This document shows positions 41,343-49,436 of a stretch of 64,000 nt of DNA, one piece after another. The DNA is from an uncultured Rikenellaceae bacterium (GTDB lineage: Bacteria > Bacteroidota > Bacteroidia > Bacteroidales > Rikenellaceae), in NCBI GenBank assembly GCA_910577285.1, contig CAJTLO010000003.1:64774-128773 (forward strand), in the 5' to 3' direction. Both the position numbers and the translations under genes were made by a program. Position 1 is the first letter of the stretch. Every line of letters begins with the position of its first letter. The notes beneath the pieces are model-generated. The model made no database searches. It worked only from the letters and a program-made list of their open reading frames with translations, and was not told the origin of the DNA.

Positions 41343-41956
41343 TCGTTTCCTTTTTTTCGTCCGCGATGCGGGACCGGGAACCGGTCGCTCCCGATCGTCG
41401 TTCCGTGTCCTTCCGTCTCCCGGTCGTGCCGGAGCCTTCGGACGATCACCTCGCCCAGCCTCTGCCGGGCCCGCAGGTATTGCGACCGGGCAGTAGCCTC
41501 GCTGATGCCGAGCATCCGCGCGATTTCGTCGTAACCGTACTCCTCCACCGCATGGAGGTTGAAGACGGTCCGGTAGCCGTCGGGCAGGGTATCCACGCAG
41601 GCCTTGAGCTCCTCGAGCGAAAGACGGTCGATGGCAGTGGGCGGTACGGAACCGTGCAGGCGGGGCGTCTCCACATCCTCGGCATCCTTCAGCGGGGAGC
41701 GGCGACGCAGGTGGGACATCGCGGTATTGACGAATATCCGCCGGCACCACCCCTCGAAAGGGCCTTCGCCCCGGTAGTCGCTCATGCGGGTATAGAGTGT
41801 CACGAAACCGTCGTGGAGCAGGTCTTCGGCCGTGGCTGCGTCGCAGACATAACGCTTGAGGACGCCATACATCGAACTGCCGTAGCGCACATACAGTTCG
41901 CGGCGAGCCTCCGCTTCTCCACGGCGGCAACCCTCTATGATTTCTTCCAGTGTCAA
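41339..41956 (-). CDS. ECF-type RNA polymerase sigma factor
   Basis: 205 aa. Region 2 (about 10-80: AEARRELYVRYGSSMYGVLKRYV, TAEDLLHDGFVTLYTRMSDY) and region 4 (about 120-175: TLPDGYRTVFNLHAVEEYGYDEIARMLGISEATARSQYLRARQRL) are intact. A basic C-terminal tail of about 30 residues (ETEGHGTTIGSDRFPVPHRGRKKG) extends past the usual end. It is coupled by an ATGA overlap to the trans-envelope protein, the standard genetic layout for a sigma and its anti-sigma factor. No standard promoter upstream, which would suit autoregulation. Confidence 0.93.
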   Translation of the reverse strand: MTLEEIIEGCRRGEAEARRELYVRYGSSMYGVLKRYVCDAATAEDLLHDGFVTLYTRMSDYRGEGPFEGWCRRIFVNTAMSHLRRRSPLKDAEDVETPRLHGSVPPTAIDRLSLEELKACVDTLPDGYRTVFNLHAVEEYGYDEIARMLGISEATARSQYLRARQRLGEVIVRRLRHDRETEGHGTTIGSDRFPVPHRGRKKGNE

Positions 41957-42106
41957 CGACGGTCTGCGATTCGTTTATATAGATGCAGCGGGGGTGCGTT
42001 TTGTTGCATCCGCCTAACAATTTTACGTATTTTTTCCGTGGCGGTCAAATTGCTGCGTGCGCATTGGTAAATTTTGTTTAACTTTAGCCCTACAAATAAA
42101 CGTATT

Positions 42107-42556
42107 ATGGAAACGAAAAAGATAGGCATCGCATCCGACCATGCGGGATATGAAATGAAGGAATTTCTTACGGGGTACCTTGAAAGCAAAGGGTTTGAAG
42201 TGTACGATTTCGGCGCTCCCAGTGCCGAAAGTTTCGACTATCCCGATTCGGCCCATCCGCTTGCCTGTGCCGTGGAGAAGGGCGAACTGCCCATGGGAAT
42301 CGCGCTTTGCGGCAGCGGCAACGGCATTTCGATGACCCTCAACAAACACCAGGGTATCCGTGCGGCCCTTTGCTGGACCCCGGAATTGGCCGAGCTCGCC
42401 CGCAAGCACAACAATGCCAACATCTGCTCGTTGCCGGCCCGGTTCATCGACAATACCACTGCCGTGGCCATCGTGGACGCCTACCTCGGCGCGGAGTTCG
42501 AGGGCGGACGCCACCAGCGCAGGATCGATAAGATACCCTTCGCGGGAGCGTGCTGA
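42107..42556 (+). CDS. rpiB: Ribose-5-phosphate isomerase B
   Basis: 149 aa. Interconverts ribose-5-phosphate and ribulose-5-phosphate in the pentose phosphate pathway. Typical N-terminus GIASDHAGYEMKEFL, catalytic CGSGNGISMTLNKHQGIRAALCW (the cysteine general base near 70) and the HNNANICSLPARFI stretch. The ATG at 42107 matches family N-termini. glsA starts 6 bases after the stop, so rpiB, glsA and perhaps glsB form one unit. A near -7 box (TAACTTTA, 42079-42086) lies upstream. Confidence 0.95.
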   Translation: METKKIGIASDHAGYEMKEFLTGYLESKGFEVYDFGAPSAESFDYPDSAHPLACAVEKGELPMGIALCGSGNGISMTLNKHQGIRAALCWTPELAELARKHNNANICSLPARFIDNTTAVAIVDAYLGAEFEGGRHQRRIDKIPFAGAC

Positions 42557-42562
42557 AACGCC

Positions 42563-43393
42563 ATGCCTGAACCGACCGCCGCGATGAAGGAGATAGACGT
42601 ATATAAGGTGCTGGAGGGGAAGAATCCCCGGCTCGCCCGCCGGATGCCGCGGTTTGTCGTCGACTACCTCAGGCATACCATCCACGAGCGCGAGGTGAAC
42701 GACATCCTCGCCCGATACGGCCATCTGGAGGGGGTCGAGTTCGTCCGTGCGGCGCTCGGTGCCATGAACGTCCGTTACCATTCGGTCGGCATGGAGCGGC
42801 TCGATCCGAATGGACGATACGTTTTCGCCTCGAACCATCCGTTCGGGGGGCTCGACGGATTGATGCTCGCCGACGAGGTGGTTTCCCGTTTCGGCGATGC
42901 GCGGGTGGTGGTGAACGACTTGCTGATGCACCTCGATCCCCTGCGGGGATTGTTCGTGCCGGTGAACAAACACGGCCGCCAGGGGGCCGGCAGCGTGGAG
43001 GCGTTCAACGACGCTTTCGCATCCGACCTGCCCATCATTACCTTTCCCGCGGGGCTTTGCTCGCGGCGCCACCGGGGCGTGGTCCGCGACCTGGAGTGGA
43101 AACCCAACTTCGTGAAGAAGGCGGTCGCCTACGGGCGCGACGTGGTGCCGGTCTATTTCAACGGCAAGCTCTCCGACTTCTTTTACAGGTTGTCGAATCT
43201 GCGTACTGCGCTCGGTATCCGGGCCAATATCGAGATGCTCTATCTGGTGGACGAGATGTTCCGCCAGGCGGGCAGCGATTTCGAGATCGTGATCGGTACG
43301 CCGATACCCTATGCCTCCCTGCTGGAGGGTCGGACGCCGCGCCAGGCGGCCGATTACGTCAAGCGGGCTGTATATGCGCTGGGGAGGCGCTGA
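42563..43393 (+). CDS. glsA: O-acyltransferase, GlsA-like (glycine lipid synthesis)
   Basis: 276 aa of the PlsC/lysophospholipid acyltransferase family. The acceptor motif is SNHPFGGLDGLML (His and Asp of the catalytic pair), followed by the substrate-binding ITFPAGLCSRR. The partner GNAT-type acyltransferase follows 75 bases downstream. In Bacteroides thetaiotaomicron the same two families, GlsA and GlsB, make glycine lipids: GlsB N-acylates glycine and GlsA adds the second fatty acid to the hydroxyl. Assignment here is from family plus pairing; a general lysophosphatidate role is the alternative. Confidence 0.78.
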   Translation: MPEPTAAMKEIDVYKVLEGKNPRLARRMPRFVVDYLRHTIHEREVNDILARYGHLEGVEFVRAALGAMNVRYHSVGMERLDPNGRYVFASNHPFGGLDGLMLADEVVSRFGDARVVVNDLLMHLDPLRGLFVPVNKHGRQGAGSVEAFNDAFASDLPIITFPAGLCSRRHRGVVRDLEWKPNFVKKAVAYGRDVVPVYFNGKLSDFFYRLSNLRTALGIRANIEMLYLVDEMFRQAGSDFEIVIGTPIPYASLLEGRTPRQAADYVKRAVYALGRR

Positions 43394-43468
43394 TGTTTTG
43401 TCGGAATACGGACGGCGCGGCGGGGTGGGCCCGGTAGCGGAGTCCGTTTGTTGTTATAAAGAGATATC

Positions 43469-44416
43469 ATGGAACAGATCATCGAAGCCGTACCGAGGGA
43501 GCTCCTCGAAAAAGAGCTGACCGAAGAACGCCTGCTGCGTGCGACCAACAATGCGGGGAACTTGATTTATACGGTCAAGGCCTCCGAGGCCCCCGCCGTC
43601 ATGCGGGAGATAGGGCGCCTGAGGGAGCTCGCTTTCCGTCAGGCGGGCGGCGGTACGGGTTGCGAGGTGGATATAGACGAACAGGACCTTGCGCCGGACG
43701 GATATACGCAACTCCTGGTGTGGGACCCGGTGGCCAGGGAGATCCTGGGCGGTTACCGCTACATCATCTGCGATTCGCCCTATCCGAAGCATCTCTCCAC
43801 GGAGCACTACTTCCGTTTCAGCGACAAGTTCCGCCGGGAGGTGCTGCCCCATACCATCGAGCTGGGGCGTTCGTTCGTACAGCCGCGTTACCAGCGTACG
43901 CGCGATGCGAAGAGCCTGTATGCGCTCGATAACCTTTGGGACGGTCTGGGGGCGCTGATCGTGGGGAATCCCCAGCAGCAGTACTTTTTCGGCAAGGTGA
44001 CCATGTACGGCCACTACGACAAGGAGGCCCGCAACACCTTGATGTATTTTCTGCAGAAATATTTCCCCGATCGGGACGCACTGCTCGAGCCTCTCTATCC
44101 GGTGGAGATGAACATCGATGTACCCGCCATGGAGCGCATCTTTACGGGGGCGGATTACAAGGAGGATTACCGGACGCTGGTGAAGGAGCTGCGCAAACGG
44201 GAGGAGTTCATCCCGCCGATGATCAACTCCTACATGAGCCTTTCGCCGTCGATGACGGTCTTCAGCACCGTGCACAATCCCGATTTCGGAGAGGTGGAGG
44301 AGACGGGCATCCTCATCCGGATCAAGGATATCTACCCGGAGAAGGTGGAGCGCCATACGCGCGGTCTGCTGACGAAACTGAAAGAGAAGATCCGGTCGGC
44401 TTCGGGCGGCGAGTGA
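43469..44416 (+). CDS. glsB: N-acyltransferase, GlsB-like (GNAT/hemolysin fold)
   Basis: 315 aa with an OlsB-like GNAT (Acetyltransf_5) domain: MREIGRLRELAFRQAGGGTG, the core YTQLLVWDPVAREILGGYRYI and IELGRSFVQPRYQ, where the acyl-donor site lies. The C-terminal third (about 200-315) is an extension typical of the Bacteroidota proteins. With the GlsA-like gene just upstream it is the probable first enzyme of glycine-lipid synthesis, acylating the amino group of glycine from acyl-ACP. Ends at a strong terminator. Confidence 0.8.
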   Translation: MEQIIEAVPRELLEKELTEERLLRATNNAGNLIYTVKASEAPAVMREIGRLRELAFRQAGGGTGCEVDIDEQDLAPDGYTQLLVWDPVAREILGGYRYIICDSPYPKHLSTEHYFRFSDKFRREVLPHTIELGRSFVQPRYQRTRDAKSLYALDNLWDGLGALIVGNPQQQYFFGKVTMYGHYDKEARNTLMYFLQKYFPDRDALLEPLYPVEMNIDVPAMERIFTGADYKEDYRTLVKELRKREEFIPPMINSYMSLSPSMTVFSTVHNPDFGEVEETGILIRIKDIYPEKVERHTRGLLTKLKEKIRSASGGE

Positions 44417-44464
44417 CGGTGCCGGAGGCGATCCGGCACGCTCCGGCGGTCGGGACGGAAATTG

Positions 44465-44494
44465 GGTGCGGGACGGCGATCGCCGTCCCGCACC
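44465..44494 (+). terminator. Terminator after glsB
   Basis: Perfect palindrome with two 14-base arms around AT, followed by GTGTTT. The stretch 44495-44736 that follows shows no gene. Confidence 0.85.
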
Positions 44495-44736
44495 GTGTTT
44501 ACAGGGGGACTTTCTGCGGCGGGGGCGGAACCTGTCCGGTGAGGGAGAAGCCTTGGTGCGGAAAGACTTCGCAGGGAACCGGAGCCCGGGACGGATGCCG
44601 CCGGGCGGATGCGGTAGAAGCCGGGGCGAAGCGGATCGGGGGCGACTCGGAGGATGCGGAGCGTATCGGGGCTCCGGGCGGGGGTGTAAAGGTCGGCGGC
44701 GTGTCGGGCCGATTATGATATGCGGCGCTTTCTGCT

Positions 44737-44744
44737 TAATTTTG
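44737..44744 (+). promoter_or_regulatory. -7 box of recQ, five bases from the start codon
   Basis: TAATTTTG ends at 44744; after CAGGG the recQ ATG begins at 44750. Same geometry as dapF. The -33 is weak. Confidence 0.65.
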
Positions 44745-44749
44745 CAGGG

Positions 44750-46666
44750 ATGAACGGGAAGGAGATCACGCAGGAGCAGGTAACGGAGGCGTTGCGCAGG
44801 TATTGGGGGTACGAGTCGCTGCGCGGCACGCAGCCCGGGACGATACGTTGCGTGCTCGAGGGGCGCGATACCCTTTCGCTGATGCCCACCGGGGGCGGCA
44901 AGTCGCTGACCTATCAGCTGCCCGGTCTGCTGATGGAGGGGGTGTGCGTGGTCGTGACGCCGCTGGTGGCGTTGATGAAGGACCAGGTCGACTCGCTCCG
45001 CCGCCGCGGCATTTCGGCGGTGGCCATCCACTCGGGCATGAGCGCCCGCAACATCGACATCACGCTCGACAACTGCGTCTACGGCGATGTCAAGTTCCTC
45101 TACGTTTCGCCCGAACGGGTGGCGGGCGAGCTCTTTGCGGCCCGTCTGGCGAAGATGAACGTCAATCTGATCGCGGTGGACGAGGCCCACTGCATTTCGC
45201 AGTGGGGTTACGATTTCCGGCCCGCCTACCTGCGGATCGCCCGCATGCGCGAGATTCTGCCGGGAGTCCCGGTCCTTGCGCTGACGGCGTCGGCCACCGA
45301 CAGCGTGGCGCAGGACATCATGGAGAAGCTCCGGTTCCGCGAGCCCCATGTCATCCGCAGCGACTACGCCCGTCCGAACCTCTCGTTCTCGGTACGTTGT
45401 ACGGACGACCGCAAGGGGCAGTTGATGCGGATTCTGGATCGCGTGCCCGGCAGCGGGATCGTCTATGTGCGTACGCGCGATGCCGCCGAGCTGCTGGCTG
45501 CCGAGCTGAAAGAGGAGGGGGTCTTCGCCGAGTATTACCATGCGGGGCTCCCCCACGGGGAGAGGGCTCTGCGGCAGAACGACTGGACGTCGGGGAAGAC
45601 CCGCGTGATGGTGGCGACCAATGCGTTCGGCATGGGGATCGACAAGCCCGACGTCCGCTTCGTGGTGCATTACGGGCTGGGGGCTTCGCTGGAGGAGTAC
45701 TACCAGGAGGCGGGGCGGGCCGGAAGGGACGGCCGCCGCTCCTATGCTGTGCTGATCGTCGCCTCGGACGACCGGGAGCGCCAGACGCGCCGCTTTTCGT
45801 CGGAGTTTCCCACCGTGGAACAGATCAAAGATATATACGGCCGGCTGATGAATTATCTGGGGGTGGCCGTAGGCGAAGGGAAATTTTGTTCGATGGCGGT
45901 GAACCTGTACGAATTCTGTGCCCGCAACCGGCTTTTCCGAGGGACCGTGCAGAATGCGCTGAAGATCCTTCAGCAGAACGGTTATCTCGTCTTCTCCGAC
46001 GATGAGGAGAATCCCGCCCGCCTGATGTTCTGTGTCAGCCGCGACGATCTCTATTCGTTGCGGGTCGAACGGAGCGATCTGGACAACATCCTGCGTACCA
46101 TCCTGCGACTCTATACGGGCGTGTTCACGGGCTTTCGGCCGGTGGACGTGCAGGAGATGGCCATCTATACCGGATACACCGAGGAACGCGTGATGGAGCT
46201 CCTCAAAACGCTGTGGCGGCTGCATGTGATCCGTTTCGTGCCCAAGAACCGCAGTCCCATGGTTTTTCTGTCCGATAACCGGTTGCCCGATACCGACGTC
46301 TATATCTCGCCCGCTACCTATCGCGTGCGTAAGGAGATGGCCGCCAAAAGGCTGGAGGCCGTGTTCGCCTACGTCGACAATACGGAGCGGTGCAGGAGCG
46401 TGGTGTTGCAGGAGTATTTCGGACAGCAGGATGCCCGGCCGTGCGGCGTGTGCGACATCTGCCTCGCCCGGCGGAAACGGGATGCCGAAGACCGGCACCT
46501 TCCCGCAGAGGTGCTGAAAGCGATTCCCCCGGAGGGGATCGGGGCGCGGGAGCTGGCCGGAAAGTTCGCCTTGCCGCCCGACCGGGTGGCCGCTGCGGTC
46601 GATTCGCTGGCCGGGGAGGGTAAAATTTCGGTCGGCCCGGAGGGATTAATCGTGATTAATAGGTAA
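44750..46666 (+). CDS. recQ: ATP-dependent DNA helicase RecQ
   Basis: 638 aa. Walker A MPTGGGKSLTYQLPGLL, DEAH motif VDEAHCISQWGYDFRPAY, motif III/IV LALTASATD and motif VI QEAGRAGRDG. The RQC part carries a zinc cluster (CRSVVLQEYF ... CGVCDICL) and a winged helix (about 500-570), with a short C-terminal HTH-like domain instead of a full HRDC. It resolves recombination and replication intermediates. The ATG at 44750 starts the conserved MNGKEITQEQV; an ATG at 44720 lies upstream of the -7 box. The next gene's promoter overlaps its stop. Confidence 0.94.
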   Translation: MNGKEITQEQVTEALRRYWGYESLRGTQPGTIRCVLEGRDTLSLMPTGGGKSLTYQLPGLLMEGVCVVVTPLVALMKDQVDSLRRRGISAVAIHSGMSARNIDITLDNCVYGDVKFLYVSPERVAGELFAARLAKMNVNLIAVDEAHCISQWGYDFRPAYLRIARMREILPGVPVLALTASATDSVAQDIMEKLRFREPHVIRSDYARPNLSFSVRCTDDRKGQLMRILDRVPGSGIVYVRTRDAAELLAAELKEEGVFAEYYHAGLPHGERALRQNDWTSGKTRVMVATNAFGMGIDKPDVRFVVHYGLGASLEEYYQEAGRAGRDGRRSYAVLIVASDDRERQTRRFSSEFPTVEQIKDIYGRLMNYLGVAVGEGKFCSMAVNLYEFCARNRLFRGTVQNALKILQQNGYLVFSDDEENPARLMFCVSRDDLYSLRVERSDLDNILRTILRLYTGVFTGFRPVDVQEMAIYTGYTEERVMELLKTLWRLHVIRFVPKNRSPMVFLSDNRLPDTDVYISPATYRVRKEMAAKRLEAVFAYVDNTERCRSVVLQEYFGQQDARPCGVCDICLARRKRDAEDRHLPAEVLKAIPPEGIGARELAGKFALPPDRVAAAVDSLAGEGKISVGPEGLIVINR

Positions 46667-46671
46667 CTTTG
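46664..46671 (+). promoter_or_regulatory. -7 box of the exonuclease gene, overlapping the recQ stop
   Basis: TAACTTTG begins inside the recQ TAA. Start near 46677 and a leader of about 37 bases to ATG 46714. -33 not clear. Confidence 0.55.
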
Positions 46672-46713
46672 CGCATCGCCACGCTCCTGCAGGGGCCGTG
46701 CGCGGCTTGTACG

Positions 46714-47298
46714 ATGAGTTGTTTCCAGCCCAGCATAACGAACGAAGAGATAGCGGTAATGCCGAAGTGCGCTTTCCCCGGTACGGTCGAGATCGTCGAC
46801 ACGGAGGAGAAAGCCGTGGCGGCATGCGCCTATCTCATGACGCAGCCGGCGCTCGGTTTCGATACAGAAACACGTCCCTCGTTCCGGGCGGGTGTGTCGA
46901 ACCGGACGGCGCTCTTGCAGCTCTCCTCCTCCGACCGTTGTTTCCTTTTCCGCCTTTCGCAGATGAAGCTCGTGCGTGAGGTGGCCTGCGTACTGGAGCG
47001 GGGCGACGTATTGAAAGTGGGGGCGGCCGTACGCGACGACATCAAAGGATTGCAGAAACTCCGGTGGTTCCGGCCCCAGGGCTTCGTGGACCTGCAGGGG
47101 ATCGCGGGCGAATGGGGGATCGGCGAGAAGAGCGTGCGTAAGCTCGCGGCGATCGTCCTGGGGAGTTCGGTCTCCAAGGCTCAGCGGTTGAGCAACTGGG
47201 AAGCGGTCAGCCTTACCGGAGCGCAGGTGGGGTATGCCGCCACCGACGCGTGGGTGTGTCTGGAGATATATAACAGATTGATGAAAGAACCCAAATGA
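46714..47298 (+). CDS. DEDD 3'-5' exonuclease (DnaQ/RNase D fold)
   Basis: 194 aa. ExoI motif LGFDTETRPSF (D-x-E), ExoII around LKVGAAVRDDIKGLQ and ExoIII in GYAATDAWVCLEIYNRL (Y-x-x-x-D) give the full set of metal ligands; with the Tyr it belongs to the DEDDy group. A single domain, hence an RNase D-like or WRN-exonuclease-like trimming nuclease. ATG 46714 gives the usual SITNEEIAVMPKC start; a TTG at 46669 is earlier in frame. Its stop overlaps the next start by four bases. Confidence 0.88.
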   Translation: MSCFQPSITNEEIAVMPKCAFPGTVEIVDTEEKAVAACAYLMTQPALGFDTETRPSFRAGVSNRTALLQLSSSDRCFLFRLSQMKLVREVACVLERGDVLKVGAAVRDDIKGLQKLRWFRPQGFVDLQGIAGEWGIGEKSVRKLAAIVLGSSVSKAQRLSNWEAVSLTGAQVGYAATDAWVCLEIYNRLMKEPK

Positions 47299-48479
47299 CG
47301 AGAATATTCCTGAAACGCGGCAAGGAGGAGTCGCTCGGCCGCAAACATCCGTGGGTCTTTTCGGGGGCTATCGACCGGATGGAGGGCGAGCCTGCCGAGG
47401 GCGATGTGGTGGACGTGTGTTCGCGGGAGGGCGAGTTCCTGGCCCGAGGCCATTACCAGATCGGTTCCATTACGGTACGGGTGCTTACCTTCGTCCGGGA
47501 GGAGATCGACGAGGGGTGGTGGCTGGAGAAGCTGCGCGCCGCGTTGGCGATGCGGCGGGCCGTGGGACTGGTCGGCACTCCGCAGACCGATTGTTACCGT
47601 CTCGTACACGGCGAAGGCGACGGATTGCCGGGGCTGGTGGTGGATATTTACGGCGATACGGCAGTGGTGCAGGCCCACAGCGTGGGTATGTACCTCTCGC
47701 GCGGAGCGATATGCGACGCCTTGCGGACGGTCTACGGCGGAGCGCTTGCGGCCGTCTACGACAAGAGTGCGCAGACGTTGCCCTACAAGGCCGATACGGG
47801 GGCGTGCGACGGCTTCCTGTATGGCGGCGAAGGTCCTACGGAACGTATCGTTACCGAGAACGGCAACCGCTTCTACGTCGATTGGGGCGTGGGGCAGAAG
47901 ACGGGATTCTTCCTCGACCAGCGCGAGAACCGCGAACTGGTCAGGCGTTACAGCCGCGGCCGTACGGTGCTCAATACTTTCAGCTATACCGGCGGATTCT
48001 CCGTCTATGCGCTTGCGGGCGGGGCGGAGCGGGTCGTGTCGGTGGACAGTTCGGCGGTCGCCGTGCGTCTTGCGGAACGGAACGTGGCGCTCAATTTCGG
48101 CGACGATGCCCCGCACGAGGGGGTAGCGGTCGATGCGTTCGAATACCTGAAGGGGATGGACCGCAGTTTCGACCTCGTCATTCTCGATCCGCCGGCCTTT
48201 GCGAAACACCATAAGGTGCTGGGCAATGCGACGAAAGGCTACATGCGTCTCAACGCGCGGGCCATCTCGCAGATAGCTCCCGGCGGGATTCTCTTTACGT
48301 TCAGTTGTTCGCAGGCGGTAAGCCGCGAATTGTTCCGCACCACGGTCTTCACTGCCGCTGCCGTCGCGGGGCGTAACGTCCGGATTCTCCATCAGTTGAC
48401 ACAGCCGGCCGACCATCCCGTGAACATCTATCATCCCGAAGGAGAGTATTTGAAGGGACTTGTCCTGTACGTGGAGTGA
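47295..48479 (+). CDS. rlmI: Class-I rRNA large-subunit methyltransferase (RlmI-like)
   Basis: 394 aa. N-terminal PUA domain (about 1-75: RGKEESLGRKHPWVFSGAID), then the RlmI linker domain, then a Rossmann methyltransferase with the SAM site LNTFSYTGGFSVYALAGGAE and the catalytic-motif DLVILDPPAFAKH. It methylates C1962 of 23S rRNA in E. coli; the same target is inferred here. Coupled to the exonuclease by an ATGA overlap. Confidence 0.88.
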   Translation: MTRIFLKRGKEESLGRKHPWVFSGAIDRMEGEPAEGDVVDVCSREGEFLARGHYQIGSITVRVLTFVREEIDEGWWLEKLRAALAMRRAVGLVGTPQTDCYRLVHGEGDGLPGLVVDIYGDTAVVQAHSVGMYLSRGAICDALRTVYGGALAAVYDKSAQTLPYKADTGACDGFLYGGEGPTERIVTENGNRFYVDWGVGQKTGFFLDQRENRELVRRYSRGRTVLNTFSYTGGFSVYALAGGAERVVSVDSSAVAVRLAERNVALNFGDDAPHEGVAVDAFEYLKGMDRSFDLVILDPPAFAKHHKVLGNATKGYMRLNARAISQIAPGGILFTFSCSQAVSRELFRTTVFTAAAVAGRNVRILHQLTQPADHPVNIYHPEGEYLKGLVLYVE

Positions 48480-48610
48480 CCCTGCCCGTGCCGGTCGTCG
48501 TTCCCTTCCCCGGGAAGGGCGTGCTGCGCAGGGGGCGTGTCCGTCGACAGAAGGCGTCCGAAGTGGTTGTCGCTGTGGCGGGACAGGGTATCTTGCCGGT
48601 CCGGTGGCGG

Positions 48611-48642
48611 TTTGCATAAGTCGAAAAGAGATTGTATTTTTG
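48611..48642 (+). promoter_or_regulatory. Consensus promoter of tRNA-Ser
   Basis: TTTG at 48611-48614, 20 bases, TATTTTTG at 48635-48642; the tRNA begins five bases later. A full-consensus promoter. Confidence 0.9.
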
Positions 48643-48647
48643 TCCTC

Positions 48648-48735
48648 GGAAAGATGGCAGAGTGGTCGATTGCGGCGGTCTTGAAAACCGTTGAGCTGCA
48701 AGGCTCCGGGGGTTCGAATCCCTCTCTTTCCGCCA
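48648..48735 (+). tRNA. tRNA-Ser (anticodon TGA)
   Basis: 88 bases. Acceptor arms GGAAAGA (48648-48654) and TCTTTCC (48725-48731), discriminator G and encoded CCA (48733-48735). The anticodon stem CGGT/ACCG holds loop CTTGAAA with TGA at 48682-48684. A long variable arm and GGTTCGAATCC T-arm complete a class-II serine tRNA reading UCN codons. The 5' end coincides with the predicted transcription start. Confidence 0.97.
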
Positions 48736-48763
48736 AAGCCGAATCGTACCGCAAGGTACGGGT

Positions 48764-48818
48764 CTTAACAAACAGGAGCAACAGCAAGTTTACTTGCGAG
48801 TTGCTCCTGTTTGTTAAG
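48764..48818 (+). terminator. Terminator of tRNA-Ser
   Basis: Perfect 19-bp outer arms (48764-48782 and 48800-48818) plus an inner pairing of GCAAGT with ACTTGC, 28 bases past the CCA end. The right half and downstream DNA are duplicated at 48948. Confidence 0.9.
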
Positions 48819-48900
48819 GCACCTCCCCTACGGGGAGTTCGGCTTTGCAGCGCTTCCCCCTGCGGGGATCAACGAGCGCAGCGAAGTTAATCCCTGCTTT
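48781..48900 (+). repeat. 120-bp direct repeat, copy 1
   Basis: Identical to 48948-49067 except for one base (AAGTTT versus AATTTT near the left end). It contains two small GC hairpins (CTCCCC-TAC-GGGGAG and CCCC-CTG-CGGGG) and the right half of the tRNA terminator. Confidence 0.92.
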
Positions 48901-48947
48901 CCTTTCAGCAGAGGTTCATTTCCGAGGGATTTCAGCCCCGAGTGACG

Positions 48948-49067
48948 ACAGCAATTTTACTTGCGAGTTGCTCCTGTTTGTTAAGGCACCTCCCCTACGG
49001 GGAGTTCGGCTTTGCAGCGCTTCCCCCTGCGGGGATCAACGAGCGCAGCGAAGTTAATCCCTGCTTT
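48948..49067 (+). repeat. 120-bp direct repeat, copy 2
   Basis: Second copy, 167 bases after the first. It lacks the left terminator arm, so only the right half was duplicated. The following 49068-49380 contains no gene I can support, apart from a TAAATA-GT-TATTTA dyad at 49142-49155. Confidence 0.92.
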
Positions 49068-49380
49068 TCCGGCGCTCCTCCCGTAGAGGGGGCCGTGGCC
49101 GGTCGCGGTCGCGGAGCGGCAATCGTACGACTACAAGTGTATAAATAGTTATTTACGGCACTCTGGTGGAACGGACGGTCGGAATCAAAAAATCATTGGG
49201 AAACGTATTTGATGTGCCGCTTTCTTGTGACCGGCCTGTTTCTTCGATAAGAGCTGCGAGCAGTGGACGCTACCGGCAGAGTGCGATGAGGAATTGCCGA
49301 CTGCAGGGAAGCCGCGAGCCCCTGCATGGTTCAACGGGTAGGTGTTGGATATTTTCCTGTCGCGTCATCAAACGGTTATG

Positions 49381-49412
49381 ATTGTAAATTGTTCCAAGAA
49401 TCGTTACCTTTG
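49381..49412 (+). promoter_or_regulatory. Promoter of the TGA-interrupted lipoprotein
   Basis: ATTG (49381-49384), 20 bases, TACCTTTG (49405-49412): good consensus. It remains intact although the gene is interrupted. The leader is about 19 bases. Confidence 0.75.
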
Positions 49413-49436
49413 AAAGAGGTCTTAATTTTACGTGCC

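Noticed and set aside
43454..46498. 1014-codon open frame opposite glsB and recQ
   Set aside because: It crosses a terminator, an intergenic gap and two real genes; a shadow of GC-rich codon use.
48781..49067. CRISPR array
   Set aside because: Only two copies, each 120 bp, with one spacer-like gap and no cas genes.
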